Assembly (NCBI RefSeq): GCF_016583625.1
Contig: NZ_NRRN01000008.1
Coordinates: forward strand, 1-64,000
Length of the DNA stretch: 64,000 nucleotides
Direction of reading: 5' to 3'
From: Halorhodospira abdelmalekii
Lineage (GTDB): Bacteria > Pseudomonadota > Gammaproteobacteria > Nitrococcales > Halorhodospiraceae
Every line of letters begins with the position of its first letter. Positions within the stretch are counted from its first letter, which is position 1. Both the position numbers and the translations under genes were made by a program. Under the pieces are notes generated by a model. That model ran no database searches. It saw nothing but the letters and a program-made list of their open reading frames with translations, and was not told the DNA's origin. Below are positions 1 through 11,269 of this stretch, one piece after another.

Positions 1-31
1 CGATGACCCACCCAATACCCCACCCGCGTCC

Positions 32-61
32 CCTTTGCCTTTGCCTTTGCCTTAGCCTTAG
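32..61. repeat. Hexanucleotide tandem repeat at the relA stop
   Basis: Three copies of CCTTTG followed by two copies of CCTTAG (plus-strand reading). The run covers the relA stop codon. In the relA frame the variant units supply two TAA codons, at 60-58 and 54-52, so the gene ends in a doubled stop embedded in the repeat. Directly visible; no function is claimed. Confidence 0.8.
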
Positions 62-2259
62 CCACCGCGCCAGACCTCATCAATTTGGGCGACTCCGGTG
101 AGCTTATCGATCAGTCGCGAGAGTTGCTGGACATCGCTCACCTGCAGATCGAGATCGATCCGGTAGCGCTCCGGCGCCTCGCAGCGCGTCTGCACACCGC
201 TGAGTCGAGCCCCTTCGGCGCCGACCAGACGGCTCGCCTCGGTCAACGTCGCCTCGAGCACCGCACTGCGCAGATGGACGCGCACCGGGTAGCGGCCGGC
301 CGGGGCGTTGCTCCAGCTAACATCGAGGATGCGTTCCGGTTCGCGGCGGCGCAGCTGCTCGAAGTTGCTGCAATCCTGCCGGTGGATGGTGACCCCCGCA
401 CCGCGCGTGATAAAACCGACGATCGCATCACCGGGTGCCGGGGCGCAGCAGCGCGCCATACGAGTGAGCAGATTACCGACCCCTTCGACGGTGACATCGC
501 CCTCGGCCTGACTGGCGACCTTGGCCGCCTCGGAGCCCGCCGGCAGCTCAGGCGGTGGCGGCAAGAGCCGGTCGCGCAGCAGCCCGGCAATCTGCCCCGA
601 GGTCATCTCGCCGCGCCCGAGCGCCGAGAGCAGACTGTCGAGCCGCTGATAGCGGCTGCGCCGGGCGATCTCCTCTAAACTGATATCGTCGACGCCGAGC
701 CGCTGTAGCTCCTTATCGAGCACCTGCCGACCGGCGACCACATTCTTATCGTGATCGCGCTGGCGAAACCAGGTCCGCACCTTGCTGCGCGCGCGATTGG
801 TGTAGAGGTAACCGAGCTGCGGGTTGAGCCAATCGCGACTCGGGCGCGCCTCGCGGCTGGTCATGATCTCGACCCGATCGCCATTCTCCAGCGTCCGCGT
901 CAGCGGCACGATGCGCCCGTTGATCTTGCCGCCGCGGCAGCGGTGACCGACATCGGTGTGGACCTGGTAGGCGAAGTCGAGCACCGTCGCCCCGCGCGGC
1001 AAATCGAGCACATCGCCCCCTGGGGTCAAGGCGTAGACCCGATCGGCGAAGACCTCAGCGCGCACCCGGTCGACGAAATCGGCCGCCTCGCCCTCCTCTC
1101 GCCCCCACTCAAGCAGCTGCCGCAGCCAGGCGATCTTGCGCTCGAAGGCGGCGTCCTGGCGTCCACCCTCTTTGTAGCGCCAGTGCGCAGCGATGCCGAG
1201 CTCCGCCTCGCGGTGCATCTGCTGGGTGCGAATCTGCACCTCAAGCGCCTTACCCTCCGGGCCAAAGACGGCGGTGTGCAGAGAGCGGTAGTTGTTATCC
1301 TTCGGGGTTGCGATGTAGTCGTCGAACTCGCGCGGGATCGGCGTCCACAGGCCGTGGACGATGCCGAGGGCGGCGTAGCAGGCGCGCTCATCGTCGACTA
1401 AGACACGCAGCGCTCGCAGATCATAGAGCTCATCGAAGCGCAGCCCCTTGCGCTGCATCTTGCGGTAGATGCTGTAGAGGTGCTTGGGACGGCCATAGAC
1501 GTCGGCACGGACCCCGGCCTCATCAAGCGCCGCTTGTAACTTAACGCGCACGCGCTGGATATAGAGCTCGCGATCGGTGCGCCGCTCGGCGAGCAGGCGC
1601 GCTAACTCCTGATAGCGCTGCGGCTCTAAGTAGCGCAGTGAGAGATCTTCGAGTTCCCACTTCAGCTGCCAAATCCCGAGTCGGTTGGCCAGCGGGGCGT
1701 AGATCTCCATCGTCTCGCGGGCGAGCTGCGCCTGCTCTTCGGCGCTCAAGTGTTTGCCGACGCGCAGATCGTGCAGCCGCTCGGCCAGGGTGATAAAGAC
1801 CACGCGCACATCGCGGGCCATCGCCAGCAACATCTTGCGCAGCCCCTCGGCACGCTCACCCTCGATCGGGCCTTCAAAATCGGCCACCTCACGAAAGTAG
1901 CCGATATCGTGCACGCGGCAAACGCCCTGAGCCAAATCGACGATATCGGCACCAAAGGCAGAGCGCAGCCGTGGCTCGCTCGCGGGATGGAGTTGCGGGA
2001 GGTCGTGAATCAGTGCGGCCGCCAAGGTCTGGGCATCGAGCCCCAAATCGGCCAAGGCGGTGGCCGTAGCGACGGCGTGTTCGAAGTAGGAGTCGCCCGT
2101 CGGTCGCTCGTGCTCGCCGCTGCAGTCGCGCGCCCAGTACCAGGCCCGCTCGATCAGCGCCTCGCCGGCGGCATCGAAGCGCGCCGGCAGACGACGCAGC
2201 CACGCCTGCGGCTCCAGCCCGACCAGTTCCTCACTGCCGACTAACGCGCTCTGCACCAT
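58..2259 (-). CDS. relA: RelA-type (p)ppGpp synthetase
   Basis: Makes the alarmone (p)ppGpp from ATP and GTP/GDP on starved ribosomes. Order: degenerate HD hydrolase-like region (first ~190 residues), synthetase domain with the EFDD signature typical of monofunctional RelA (SpoT has RxKD there), TGS domain (DRVYALTPGGDVLDLPRG), a zinc-finger/RIS segment with RCCAP, and a C-terminal ACT domain. The HD part keeps IHD but has PQ where SpoT has ED, so hydrolysis is probably lost. I chose the ATG at 2259 (protein starts MVQSALVG) over an in-frame GTG 33 nt upstream, because RelA proteins usually begin MV. Lies 156 nt after pnp, probably in the same transcript. Confidence 0.93.
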   Translation of the reverse strand: MVQSALVGSEELVGLEPQAWLRRLPARFDAAGEALIERAWYWARDCSGEHERPTGDSYFEHAVATATALADLGLDAQTLAAALIHDLPQLHPASEPRLRSAFGADIVDLAQGVCRVHDIGYFREVADFEGPIEGERAEGLRKMLLAMARDVRVVFITLAERLHDLRVGKHLSAEEQAQLARETMEIYAPLANRLGIWQLKWELEDLSLRYLEPQRYQELARLLAERRTDRELYIQRVRVKLQAALDEAGVRADVYGRPKHLYSIYRKMQRKGLRFDELYDLRALRVLVDDERACYAALGIVHGLWTPIPREFDDYIATPKDNNYRSLHTAVFGPEGKALEVQIRTQQMHREAELGIAAHWRYKEGGRQDAAFERKIAWLRQLLEWGREEGEAADFVDRVRAEVFADRVYALTPGGDVLDLPRGATVLDFAYQVHTDVGHRCRGGKINGRIVPLTRTLENGDRVEIMTSREARPSRDWLNPQLGYLYTNRARSKVRTWFRQRDHDKNVVAGRQVLDKELQRLGVDDISLEEIARRSRYQRLDSLLSALGRGEMTSGQIAGLLRDRLLPPPPELPAGSEAAKVASQAEGDVTVEGVGNLLTRMARCCAPAPGDAIVGFITRGAGVTIHRQDCSNFEQLRRREPERILDVSWSNAPAGRYPVRVHLRSAVLEATLTEASRLVGAEGARLSGVQTRCEAPERYRIDLDLQVSDVQQLSRLIDKLTGVAQIDEVWRGG

Positions 2260-2415
2260 CGTCGTCTGCCCCGCCCCGAACGCATGCGGCACGCGGCCTG
2301 CCCCGCCGCCGGGTCCCGGAGGGTGGGAGATCGGGGCGGCGGTGGACAGGCAGAGCCAATCAAGCCTGCCAGCGCCGCCACACCGGGGGCCACCGGGGAC
2401 CGGTCTAAGCCCGGT

Positions 2416-4524
2416 CTAGCCCTCTTCCACCGCCTTCATCGAGAGACGGATCCGGCCCTGGCGATCGACCTCAAGCACCTTCACGCGCACGGCGTCGCCC
2501 TCCGAGAGCGCATCGGCGACGTTCTCGACCCGGCTGTTGGAGATCTGTGAGATATGAACCAAGCCGTCCCGCCCCGGCAAGATGTTGACGAAGGCGCCAA
2601 AGTCCATCAACTTCGCCACCCGACCGTCGTAAATCCGGCCGACCTCGACATCGGCGGTCAGCAGTTCAATGCGCCGGCGCGCCTCTTCAGCGGCCTCTTT
2701 GTCGGCCGAGGCGATCGTCACCACGCCGTCATCACCGATATCGATGTTGGTTCCGGTCTCCTCAGTGAGGGCGCGAATCGTCGCCCCACCCTTGCCGATG
2801 ACATCGCGGATACGCTCCGGATCGATGCGCATCGTCAGCAGCCTTGGGGCGTACTCCGACATCTGTTCACGCGGACGCTCAAGGACGTGGTTCATCTGCT
2901 CGAGGATATGCAGCCGGCCGGCTCGCGCCTGTTCGAGGGCCCGCTCCATGATCTCACGGGTGATGCCGTCGATCTTGATGTCCATCTGCAGCGCCGTTAC
3001 CCCTTCCTGGCTACCGGCCACCTTGAAGTCCATATCCCCAAGATGATCCTCGTCGCCGAGGATATCGGTCAGCACCGCAAACTCATCGCCCTCTTTGATC
3101 AGTCCCATGGCGATACCAGCGACCGGCGCCTTCAGCGGCACTCCAGCGTCCATCAGCGACAGGCTCGTGCCGCAGACCGTCGCCATCGACGAGGAGCCGT
3201 TCGACTCGGTGATCTCCGAGACGACGCGAATCACATAGGGGAAGGCCTCCTGGCCCGGCATCACCGCCTCAACGCCGCGCTTAGCGAGCTTGCCGTGGCC
3301 GATCTCACGCCGCTTCGGTGTGCCGATAAAACCGGTCTCACCGACGCTGTAGGGCGGGAAGTTGTAGTGCAGCATGAAGGGCTCACGCCGTTCGCCCTCA
3401 AGGGCGTCGATGACCTGCGCATCGCGCCCGGTGCCGAGCGTGGTGACCACGATCGCTTGGGTCTCGCCGCGGGTAAAGAGCGCCGAGCCGTGGGTCCGCG
3501 GCAGCACCCCGACCTGGATGTTGAGCGGACGAACGGTGTGGTTATCCCGCCCGTCAATGCGCGGATGGCCGGCCAAGATGCGTCCGCGCACGATCTTCTT
3601 CTCCAGCGACTTGAAGGCCTCGGCGACCTCACCAGCGCTCCAGCCGGGGCGCTCCTCATCGGCGAGTGCCGTAAGTACGCGCTCGCGCAGTTCGCTGACC
3701 TGCTGTTGCCGCTGCTGCTTATCGGCGATTTGATAGGCGGCGGTCAGCACCTCGTCGACTTGCTCGTGAACGGCGGTCTTCAGTTCGCTGTTATCGGCCG
3801 GCGGCTGCCACTCCCAGCGCGGTTTGCCGATCTCGGCGGCCAGATCAGCGATGGTATCGATCGCCTGCTGCAGCTGTTCATGCCCGAAGAGCACCGCATC
3901 AAGCATCGTCTGCTCGGGGAGCAGATCGGCCTCGGACTCGACCATCAAGACGGCATCGCGCGTGCCGGCAACGACCAGATCGAGCGCGGAGTTGGCCAAA
4001 TCGCTGAATCCGGGGTTGAGGCAAAAGGCACCATCGATGTAGCCGACACGGCAAGCACCGATCGGTCCATCGAAGGGAATCCCCGAGATCGCCAATGCCG
4101 CCGAGGTCCCGAGCATGGCCGGGATGTCGGGGTCGACATCGTCGTTGAGTGAAAGCACGGTTGCGATGACCTGCACTTCCTGGCGAAAGCCTTCGGGAAA
4201 GAGCGGGCGGACCGGGCGATCGATCAACCGGCAGGTCAACGTCTCCTTTTCGGAGGGGCGTCCCTCGCGCTTGAAGAAACCACCGGGGATACGCCCGGCT
4301 GCGTAGGTGCGCTCCTGGTAGTTGACCGTCAACGGCATGAAATCGCGGGCCGCCTCGGGGTTCTTATCGCCGACTACGGTGACGAGGACCACCGTATCGG
4401 CCATATTCACGATCACCGCACCGTCGGCCTGACGGGCCACACCGCCGGCCTCCAACGTCACTTGGTGCTGCCCGAACTGGAACGAACGCTTAACCGTCGG
4501 AAGTTGTAGCTCGCTTTCACTCAT
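2416..4524 (-). CDS. pnp: Polyribonucleotide nucleotidyltransferase (PNPase)
   Basis: Phosphorolytic 3'-5' exoribonuclease of the RNA degradosome. At 702 residues it has the usual length: two RNase PH-like cores separated by an all-helical segment, then a KH domain (IGKGGATI, about residue 560) and a C-terminal S1 domain ([19 protein letters not shown], about residue 625). Follows rpsO by 20 nt, the conserved rpsO-pnp arrangement. An AAAGGGA ribosome-binding site precedes the ATG. Confidence 0.97.
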   Translation of the reverse strand: MSESELQLPTVKRSFQFGQHQVTLEAGGVARQADGAVIVNMADTVVLVTVVGDKNPEAARDFMPLTVNYQERTYAAGRIPGGFFKREGRPSEKETLTCRLIDRPVRPLFPEGFRQEVQVIATVLSLNDDVDPDIPAMLGTSAALAISGIPFDGPIGACRVGYIDGAFCLNPGFSDLANSALDLVVAGTRDAVLMVESEADLLPEQTMLDAVLFGHEQLQQAIDTIADLAAEIGKPRWEWQPPADNSELKTAVHEQVDEVLTAAYQIADKQQRQQQVSELRERVLTALADEERPGWSAGEVAEAFKSLEKKIVRGRILAGHPRIDGRDNHTVRPLNIQVGVLPRTHGSALFTRGETQAIVVTTLGTGRDAQVIDALEGERREPFMLHYNFPPYSVGETGFIGTPKRREIGHGKLAKRGVEAVMPGQEAFPYVIRVVSEITESNGSSSMATVCGTSLSLMDAGVPLKAPVAGIAMGLIKEGDEFAVLTDILGDEDHLGDMDFKVAGSQEGVTALQMDIKIDGITREIMERALEQARAGRLHILEQMNHVLERPREQMSEYAPRLLTMRIDPERIRDVIGKGGATIRALTEETGTNIDIGDDGVVTIASADKEAAEEARRRIELLTADVEVGRIYDGRVAKLMDFGAFVNILPGRDGLVHISQISNSRVENVADALSEGDAVRVKVLEVDRQGRIRLSMKAVEEG

Positions 4525-4544
4525 AGTCTGCTTTCCCTTTGCGC

Positions 4545-4814
4545 TTACTTACGGAGGCCGAGGCGATTGATCACGTCCTGATAGCGGCTCCGATCCTTGC
4601 GCTTGAGATAGTCGAGCAGCTTACGGCGCTGACTGACGAGCTTAAGCAGACCTTGACGGGAGTGATGATCTTGCTTGTGAACGGAAAAATGCTCAGTAAG
4701 ATGCTGAATTCGCGCTGAGAGCAGCGCAACTTGCACCTCCGGGGAGCCGGTATCGGCTGGAGAACGCTGAAAATCCTTAACGATCTCCGCTTTCTTCTCG
4801 GTGTCTAACGACAT
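4545..4814 (-). CDS. rpsO: 30S ribosomal protein S15
   Basis: 89-residue S15, primary 16S rRNA central-domain binder. Shows the family core [13 protein letters not shown] and [22 protein letters not shown]. The reading frame extends upstream, but the ATG at 4814 ([12 protein letters not shown]) is the correct start: AGGAG lies about 6 nt ahead and the length matches the family. Sits between truB and pnp and has its own candidate promoter at 4909-4937. Confidence 0.97.
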   Translation of the reverse strand: MSLDTEKKAEIVKDFQRSPADTGSPEVQVALLSARIQHLTEHFSVHKQDHHSRQGLLKLVSQRRKLLDYLKRKDRSRYQDVINRLGLRK

Positions 4815-4908
4815 GTAAAAACTCCTGCTCTCTACCCTCGAATCTCGCTCTGCCGCGCAAGCTCCGGTCGCGCGGCCCAGACGACACAATGACACAAATT
4901 AGGGCGCT

Positions 4909-4937
4909 AGTTTATCCTCGCCAGGGGGTGCAAACAA
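4909..4937 (-). promoter_or_regulatory. Candidate sigma-70 promoter upstream of rpsO-pnp
   Basis: On the minus strand TTGTTT (4937-4932), a 17-nt spacer and TAAACT (4914-4909), about 95 nt before the rpsO ATG. A separate promoter between truB and rpsO is known in enterobacteria, which supports the position. Based on sequence match only. Confidence 0.5.
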
Positions 4938-4970
4938 GGCGCCCCGGCGCTTACCTGCCGGCAACTACCC

Positions 4971-4986
4971 GCGGGCGACTGCCCGC
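4971..4986 (-). terminator. Hairpin just after truB
   Basis: Perfect 6-bp stem GCGGGC with loop AGTC (minus reading) beginning about 8 nt past the truB stop. No T-run follows, so it may be an RNA-stability or partial-termination hairpin rather than a strong intrinsic terminator. Confidence 0.3.
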
Positions 4987-4993
4987 TTAGCAA

Positions 4994-5917
4994 CTATTGG
5001 TGGCGCCGCTGGGCCAGCAGTCGCTTCGGCCCAACGCGGCCATCTTCAAGGATCTGCCCCATCCCCATGAAGTGACCGTGGCGACTATAGAGGCGCAACC
5101 ACCCCGAGCGCGGCGCCTTCGGCACAAAGACCGGCTGCCCTTGCAGCAAGAAAAAGGCCAGATCCTCGGCCAACTCAACCGCCGGGTACTGCTCCAGGGC
5201 GCTATCCATGGGCAACAGGGTGGCATCAAGGGCTTCACGTCCCTGCTCAGCGCACGCCTCAAGCGCCTCCATCGACCACATCTGCGGATCGTGGTACGGC
5301 CCCATGCCGTGGCGACGCAGCGCCGTGACGTGGCCGACCGTGCCGAGCGCCCGCGCCACATCCTCAGCCAGCGTGCGAATGTACGTGCCCTTGGAGCAGC
5401 TGACCATCAGGTCGAGCTCATCGCTCCGCAGCGCCTGCAACTCCAGGCTGTGAATGGTGACTTGCCGCGGCTCACGCTCGACTTCGATGCCCTGGCGCGC
5501 GAGTTGGTAGAGCCGCTGACCACGATGCTTCAGGGCCGAGTACATCGGCGGCAACTGCTCAATCACGCCGCGGAAATCGGCCAACACCCGCTCGACCGCG
5601 ACCGACTCCAGCGCCGGCACCGCTGCCTCCTCGCAGACCTCACCCTCGGCATCGCCAGTCGCCGTAGCCACCCCGAGTTTGCAGGTCACCACGTAGTGCT
5701 TATCGGCATCCAGCAAAAAGCCGGAGACCTTGGTCGCCTCGCCGAAGCAGAGCGGCAGCAGCCCGGTCGCCAACGGATCGAGACTCCCCGTATGGCCCGC
5801 CTTACGCGCACCGAAGAGCCGCTTAACCTGCTGCAGGGCCTGATTCGAGGTCGCCCCAGCAGGCTTATCGAGCAGCAACACCCCTGTTACATCACGTCCT
5901 TTACGCCTTTTCGCCAT
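4994..5917 (-). CDS. truB: tRNA pseudouridine(55) synthase
   Basis: Isomerises U55 in the T-loop of tRNAs. 307 residues with the catalytic-Asp motif [12 protein letters not shown] (Asp47), the KGTYIRTL motif in the middle and a C-terminal PUA-like region. Starts 8 nt after the rbfA stop, in the conserved rbfA-truB-rpsO order, so it is almost certainly cotranscribed. Confidence 0.97.
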   Translation of the reverse strand: MAKRRKGRDVTGVLLLDKPAGATSNQALQQVKRLFGARKAGHTGSLDPLATGLLPLCFGEATKVSGFLLDADKHYVVTCKLGVATATGDAEGEVCEEAAVPALESVAVERVLADFRGVIEQLPPMYSALKHRGQRLYQLARQGIEVEREPRQVTIHSLELQALRSDELDLMVSCSKGTYIRTLAEDVARALGTVGHVTALRRHGMGPYHDPQMWSMEALEACAEQGREALDATLLPMDSALEQYPAVELAEDLAFFLLQGQPVFVPKAPRSGWLRLYSRHGHFMGMGQILEDGRVGPKRLLAQRRHQ

Positions 5918-5925
5918 CTGGCGTC

Positions 5926-6366
5926 TTACTCCTTCCCCTTGCTTGTCGCCTCGCTGTTCGCCTCACTCGTCGCTCCAGCGTCGTCCTGATCCCTCTCCAG
6001 GCTCTCCTCTCGCTGCGGCGGGGCCACTTCGTCGATCAGCGCACTCAGTCGGGCGCCGCGGTCAAACGCCGTATCGTGAACAAAACGCAGCCGCGGCATA
6101 TAGCGGCTGCGCATACGGGCGGCGACGCGGCTGCGCAAAAAGCCGTGCGCGCGGTTGAGCACGTCGACGCAGGCGTCGACCGCCGGCGCCTCGGCGCCAA
6201 GCACCGAGACGTAGACGGTCGCCTGCCCAAGATCGCGGCTGACCTGCACCTCAGAGAGGGTCACCGACCCGACGCGCGGGTCGTCGACATCTTCGCGGAT
6301 GACCTCGGCAAGCTCGCGCCGGAGCTGCTCGGCCATGCGGCGACTGCGCGGATACTCTTTCGCCAT
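5926..6366 (-). CDS. rbfA: 30S ribosome-binding factor A
   Basis: Late 30S assembly factor of the KH type II fold. 146 residues; core [23 protein letters not shown] and [19 protein letters not shown]. The last ~30 residues form a charged, Glu/Asp/Ser-rich tail beyond the common family length, consistent with the acidic extensions seen elsewhere in the window. Lies 15 nt after infB. Confidence 0.95.
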   Translation of the reverse strand: MAKEYPRSRRMAEQLRRELAEVIREDVDDPRVGSVTLSEVQVSRDLGQATVYVSVLGAEAPAVDACVDVLNRAHGFLRSRVAARMRSRYMPRLRFVHDTAFDRGARLSALIDEVAPPQREESLERDQDDAGATSEANSEATSKGKE

Positions 6367-6381
6367 CGCTGCGGTTACGCC

Positions 6382-9147
6382 CTACGGTCCAAGCTCGCGC
6401 TGGATCTCGACCCGCTCATAGCACTCGATCTGATCGCCAGCGCGGACGTCGTTGTAGTTGCGCACCCCGATCCCGCACTCAGTACCGGAACGGACCTCAT
6501 TGACGTCGTCCTTAAAGCGGCGCAACGACTCGAGCTCGCCTTCGTAGATGACGACGTTATCGCGCAGTACCCGGATCGGGTTGCGCCGCCGTACCACACC
6601 ATCGACCACCAAACAGCCAGCAATCTGCCCCAGCTTCGAGGAGCGGAAGACTTCGCGCACCTCGGCGGTGCCCAAAATGCGCTCTTCAAGGGTCGGCTCC
6701 AGCATCCCGGAGATGGCGTTTTTGACCTGCTCGATGGCGTCGTAGATCACGCTGTAGTAGTGCAGATCGATGCCACTCTCCTGGACCAGACGCTTTGCGG
6801 CAGCATCGGCACGCACGTTAAAGCCGATCAAGATGGCATCGGAGGCTAGCGCCAAGTTGACGTCCGACTCGGTGATAGCGCCGACGCCGGAGGCGATCAC
6901 GCGCACCCGCACCTCGTCGTGCGACAGCTCTTCGAGCGATTGGCGCAGCGCCTCGGCAGAGCCATTCACATCGGCCTTGACGAGAAGATTCACGCTGGCC
7001 ATCTCGTCTTCCTTGAGCTGGCTGAAGAGGTTCTCCATGCGCGCTTTCTGCTGCTGCGCCAAGCGTCGCTCGCGCTCACGCTCGGTACGCTGGGCGGCCA
7101 ACTCGCGCGCCTTACGCTCATCCTCGACAACGTGCAGATCGTCACCGGCATCGGGCAGCCCCGAGAGACCGAGCACCTCGACCGGCGTCGACGGCCCCGC
7201 CTCGTTCACCCGCTGCCCATGCTCGTCGATCAGCGCCCGCACCCGGCCAAACTCGGTTCCGGAGATCACCGTATCACCGCGCTTGAGACAGCCGTTCTGC
7301 ACCAGGACGGTCGCGACCGGTCCGCGCCCACGATCGAGGCTCGACTCCAGGACCACCCCCTGAGCGGCACAATCCTTAACAGCGCTGAGCTCAAGCAGCT
7401 CGGCCTGCAACACGACGGCTTCCAGCAGATCGTCGACGCCCTCGCCGGTCATCGCCGAGACGTGGATAAACTGCGTATCGCCGCCCCAATCCTCGGGGAT
7501 CACCTCCATCTGCGCCAACTCTTGCTTAACGCGGTCGGGATTCGCCTCGGGCTTATCCATCTTGTTGACGGCAACGACGATCGGCACCTCCGCAGCACGG
7601 GCGTGGTTCACCGCCTCTTTGGTCTGCGGCATCACGCCGTCGTCAGCGGCGACCACCAGCACCACGATATCGGTCATCTGCGCCCCACGAGCGCGCATCG
7701 CGGTGAAGGCCTCGTGGCCTGGGGTATCGAGGAAGGTCGCCCCGCCACTGGCCGACTCGACCCGGTAAGCACCGATGTGCTGGGTAATGCCGCCAGCCTC
7801 GCCGGAGGCGACCTTGGCACGCCGGATGTAGTCGAGCAGAGAGGTCTTGCCGTGATCGACGTGCCCCATCACCGTGACGACCGGGGCCCGCGAGACGCGC
7901 TCCCCTTCTGGCTCTTCGGCGTAGCGCAGCAACTCTCTCTCTAGGTCGTCGCCGCGCTGCAGTTTCGGCTTATGTCCCATCTCTTCGACGAGGATAGCCG
8001 CGGTCTCTTGGTCGATCGTCTGATTAATGGTAGCCATGACGCCCTGTTTCATCATCTCTTTGATCAGGGCAGCGGCCTTGATGCTCATCCGATCGGCGAG
8101 CTCGGCAACGGTAATGCTCTCCGGGAGCTCGACCTCGCGAACCACCGGCGCGGTCGGACGCTCAAACTCTTGCTGCAGCTGTCTAGCAGCCGTTTGGGCA
8201 CCTCCGGCGCCCCGTCTCTTGCGCTTACCGGCGCGACCGCCGGCTGCACCGGCATCCGCCTCACGGATCTCTTTCTTCTTGCGCTTCGGCTTGCCTTCCT
8301 GTTTGCGCGCAGCACGCTCTTCAGCCTCACGCTCACGTTTCGCCTCGAGTTCGGCGCGCTTACGCTCACGCTCCTCTTCGCGCTTCTTCGCCTCGTCTTG
8401 CTGACTCTTCGGCTTCTCTTTAAGCGCCTCGGCTTGGGCCCGTGCGGTCTCCTCGGCAACCTGCTCCTCGGGGGCTGGCTCAGCGCTCGCCTCTGTCTCC
8501 GCCGCTACCGGCTCGGCCGGACGCTCCGCAGTCGCACTCGCTACCGCCTCATCGGCAGACGCTGACGACGGGGTATCGGCAACAGGCTGTGCGCCTGCCG
8601 CCTCTACCGCTGCGGCAGCGGTCGGCGACTCAACGGCCGCAGCGCCTGTGTCCTCGCCCGGCGCTTGCGACTCGGCGATCGCGGCAGGGCCAGCAGCCGC
8701 ATCGTGCTGCTCCTGCTCCAGGGCCTGCTCAAGCTGATCAAGCTGGGCGGCGGCGGCGGCGGTCTCCTCAGCCTCTTGCGCCTCCTGACGCCGCCTCTCC
8801 TCAGCCTCAATGTCGCTGCGCTTGACGTAGGTTCGGCGCTTACGCACTTCGACATTGACCGTCCGCGTCTGCCGCGGCCCGCGTGTACCCGCATCGCGGC
8901 TCGCCGGCATCTTCAGCTGGCTGTGACTGCGCCGCTTGAGAGTGATCTTCTTCGGAGAGCCCTCCTCGGCCTCTCCCTGCGGCTCACCTCCGCGGCGCAA
9001 GTGCGCAAGCAGTGTAGCCTTATCCTCTGCCGAAAGGGTCGCCTGTGCATCGCGCGAGCCGAGCCCCGCCGCCTCAAGCTGCGATTGCAGACGCTCGACC
9101 GAGATCCCTACCGTCTGCGCAAATTGCTCTACCGTCGTTTCCGCCAT
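6382..9147 (-). CDS. infB: Translation initiation factor IF-2
   Basis: GTPase that places fMet-tRNA in the ribosomal P site. 921 residues: IF2-N domain ([20 protein letters not shown]), a long Ala/Glu/Arg/Lys-rich linker (roughly residues 60-330), a second IF2-N domain ([21 protein letters not shown]), the GTPase domain with GHVDHGKTS (about residue 430), DTPGHEAF and NKMDKP, then domains II-IV. A GTG lies 6 nt upstream at 9153, but GGAGAG is 5 nt before the ATG at 9147, so I use that start. Confidence 0.96.
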   Translation of the reverse strand: MAETTVEQFAQTVGISVERLQSQLEAAGLGSRDAQATLSAEDKATLLAHLRRGGEPQGEAEEGSPKKITLKRRSHSQLKMPASRDAGTRGPRQTRTVNVEVRKRRTYVKRSDIEAEERRRQEAQEAEETAAAAAQLDQLEQALEQEQHDAAAGPAAIAESQAPGEDTGAAAVESPTAAAAVEAAGAQPVADTPSSASADEAVASATAERPAEPVAAETEASAEPAPEEQVAEETARAQAEALKEKPKSQQDEAKKREEERERKRAELEAKREREAEERAARKQEGKPKRKKKEIREADAGAAGGRAGKRKRRGAGGAQTAARQLQQEFERPTAPVVREVELPESITVAELADRMSIKAAALIKEMMKQGVMATINQTIDQETAAILVEEMGHKPKLQRGDDLERELLRYAEEPEGERVSRAPVVTVMGHVDHGKTSLLDYIRRAKVASGEAGGITQHIGAYRVESASGGATFLDTPGHEAFTAMRARGAQMTDIVVLVVAADDGVMPQTKEAVNHARAAEVPIVVAVNKMDKPEANPDRVKQELAQMEVIPEDWGGDTQFIHVSAMTGEGVDDLLEAVVLQAELLELSAVKDCAAQGVVLESSLDRGRGPVATVLVQNGCLKRGDTVISGTEFGRVRALIDEHGQRVNEAGPSTPVEVLGLSGLPDAGDDLHVVEDERKARELAAQRTERERERRLAQQQKARMENLFSQLKEDEMASVNLLVKADVNGSAEALRQSLEELSHDEVRVRVIASGVGAITESDVNLALASDAILIGFNVRADAAAKRLVQESGIDLHYYSVIYDAIEQVKNAISGMLEPTLEERILGTAEVREVFRSSKLGQIAGCLVVDGVVRRRNPIRVLRDNVVIYEGELESLRRFKDDVNEVRSGTECGIGVRNYNDVRAGDQIECYERVEIQRELGP

Positions 9148-9264
9148 AAACACTCTCCAGACGCGGCTCAGTGGCAGCCTTAGCCCTGTTCACCCATAGC
9201 TTGACTCAAAGTGACCGAGTACAAACCCACCCGACCCCAAGTCACCGGACGCAAATTCGCCGGT

Positions 9265-10773
9265 CTATGCGGTGCGCTCTCCACTGACGCCCTCCTCCGC
9301 AAACCATGGCTCGCGAGCCTTCATGATCAACGCGCCAGCGCGCTGCTCACTCATGCCCTCGATCTCCATCAGCTCGTCGATCGACTGATCCGCCAAGTCC
9401 TCGACACTCGTTATACCTCGCTGTCCCAAAGCGTAGGCGGTCTCCTCATCCATCCCTTCGAGGGCCAACAACTCGGCACTTGGAGCCGTCGCTTGGGTCT
9501 GCTCGGCAATGGCCTGCGCCAGCAAGACATCACGCGCCCGCGTGCGCAGCGCCTCAACGAGCTCCTCGTCGAACTCCTCGACCTCAAGCAGCTCACTGCC
9601 CGGCACGTAGGCGACCTCTTCAATGCTAGAAAAGCCCTCCCGCACCAGCAGGGCGGCAATCTCCTCATCGACATCGAGCTGCTCGATAAAGAGCTGCAAG
9701 AGCTCGTCGGCCTCACGCTCGCTCTTCGCCTCGGCCTCCTCGGCCGTCATGACGTTGAGCTCCCACCCCGTCAACTCACTCGCCAAGCGAACGTTCTGCC
9801 CGCCGCGGCCGATCGCCTGTGAGAGCTGATCCTCGGCCACCGCGATATCCATCGCGTTGCGCTCCTCGTCGACCACAATCGACTCGACTTCCGCCGGAGC
9901 CAAGGCATTAATGACAAATTGCGCTGGGTTCTCGTTCCAAGGGATGATGTCGATGCGTTCGCCGCTGAGCTCGTTCGAGACCGCCTGCACGCGCGACCCC
10001 CGCATCCCGACACAAGCCCCGACCGGGTCGATGCGCGGATCGAGGGCACGCACGGCGATCTTTGCCCGCTGCCCAGGATCACGAGCCGCCCCGAGGATCT
10101 CAATCAACCCCTGACCGACCTCAGGCACCTCGATCTTGAACAGCTCGACCAAAAACTCGCTGCAGGTACGGCTGACGAAGAGCTGTGGACCGCGCGGCTC
10201 AGGACGGACATCGCGCAGATAGCCGCGCAGCCGGTCGTTCGGGCGCACCGCCTCGCGTGGGATCAAGTCCTCGCGACCGACCAATGCCTCGGCGTTCTCG
10301 CCCAGATCGAGAATCGCCGACCCGCGATCCATCCGCTTGACCGTGCCGCTAAGCAACTCGCCGATGCGGTGCTCATAGGCATCGACGATCTTCGCCCGCT
10401 CGGCATCCCGCACCTTCTGGACGATGACCTGCTTGGCGGTCTGCGCTGCAATGCGACCGAAGTCGACCGATGCAATCGGCTCCTCGTAGTAGTCGCCCAC
10501 CTGCGCCTGCGGATCCTTCTCGCGCGCCTGCGCCAGGCTGATCTGGCGCTGCGGCTGCTCGATCGAATCGTCGTCTTCGACGATCTCCCAGCGCCGGTAG
10601 GTCCGATAATCGCCGCTTTGACGATCCACACTGACGCGCGCGTCGATCTCTTCAGGATGACGCTTGCGCGTTGCCGAGGCCAAGGCCGCTTCGATGGCCT
10701 CGAAGATCACCTCGCGGTCAACACCCTTCTCATTGGAGGTGGCCTCGACGACCAACAAAATCTCTTTACTCAT
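9265..10773 (-). CDS. nusA: Transcription termination/antitermination factor NusA
   Basis: Binds RNA polymerase and modulates pausing, termination and antitermination. 502 residues in the usual order: N-terminal polymerase-binding domain (MSKEILLVVEATSNEKGV), S1 (GTVKRMDRGSAILDLG), KH1/KH2 (CVGMRGSRVQAV and GRGGQNVRLAS) and two C-terminal acidic repeats built on helix-hairpin-helix units, as in other gammaproteobacteria. Lies 37 nt after rimP. Confidence 0.97.
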   Translation of the reverse strand: MSKEILLVVEATSNEKGVDREVIFEAIEAALASATRKRHPEEIDARVSVDRQSGDYRTYRRWEIVEDDDSIEQPQRQISLAQAREKDPQAQVGDYYEEPIASVDFGRIAAQTAKQVIVQKVRDAERAKIVDAYEHRIGELLSGTVKRMDRGSAILDLGENAEALVGREDLIPREAVRPNDRLRGYLRDVRPEPRGPQLFVSRTCSEFLVELFKIEVPEVGQGLIEILGAARDPGQRAKIAVRALDPRIDPVGACVGMRGSRVQAVSNELSGERIDIIPWNENPAQFVINALAPAEVESIVVDEERNAMDIAVAEDQLSQAIGRGGQNVRLASELTGWELNVMTAEEAEAKSEREADELLQLFIEQLDVDEEIAALLVREGFSSIEEVAYVPGSELLEVEEFDEELVEALRTRARDVLLAQAIAEQTQATAPSAELLALEGMDEETAYALGQRGITSVEDLADQSIDELMEIEGMSEQRAGALIMKAREPWFAEEGVSGERTA

Positions 10774-10810
10774 GCCTCATCGACTCCGCTCTTCTCCTGC
10801 GGCAGGCCTG

Positions 10811-11269
10811 TCACGGCTCCAACTCGAGCCGCGCACGATCGATCAATGCCAAGGGAATCCTATACGTCTCGCCCTCGCTCTCCTCTTGCACCACGACGCA
10901 GTCGGCCTCCAGCCCCTGCAGGGTACCGGTCAACCGCCGCCGCCCAGCGTGCAACTCAAGCAGCCGCAGCTTGATCCGCTCGCCACGGAAGCGCTCGTAG
11001 TCGGCCGCCTTGAAGATCGGCCGATCGAGCCCGGGTGAGGAGACCTCCAAGGCGTAAGCGCCCGAGATCGGGTCTTCCACATCGAGCAGCCCGCTGATCT
11101 GGTGACTCACCGCCTCGCAATCCTCCAGACGGATCCCCGCCGGGGTATCGATGTAGACCCGCAGCGTCCGGTTGCTCTTCGCTCCGGTCAACTCGACACC
11201 GACCAACTCGTAGCCAAGACCGACCACCGTCGGCTCTAATAGATCGTGAAGCGTCTGGATTCCCGTCAT
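10811..11269 (-). CDS. rimP: Ribosome maturation factor RimP
   Basis: Required for 30S maturation. 152 residues: core GYELVGVELTGAKSNRTLRVYID, LEDCEAVSHQISGLLDVEDPI and YALEVSSPGLDRPI, with a C-terminal SH3-like domain. First classical gene of the nusA operon. Its ATG overlaps by 4 nt (ATGA) the stop of a 43-codon open frame that starts at 11397, and an intrinsic terminator lies just upstream, so translation of the leader may matter for expression. Confidence 0.96.
   Translation of the reverse strand: MTGIQTLHDLLEPTVVGLGYELVGVELTGAKSNRTLRVYIDTPAGIRLEDCEAVSHQISGLLDVEDPISGAYALEVSSPGLDRPIFKAADYERFRGERIKLRLLELHAGRRRLTGTLQGLEADCVVVQEESEGETYRIPLALIDRARLELEP

Noticed and set aside
2554-4152. 532-codon open frame on the plus strand opposite pnp
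   Set aside because: Antisense shadow of a clear pnp gene; no domain pattern, typical for GC-rich DNA with strong codon bias.
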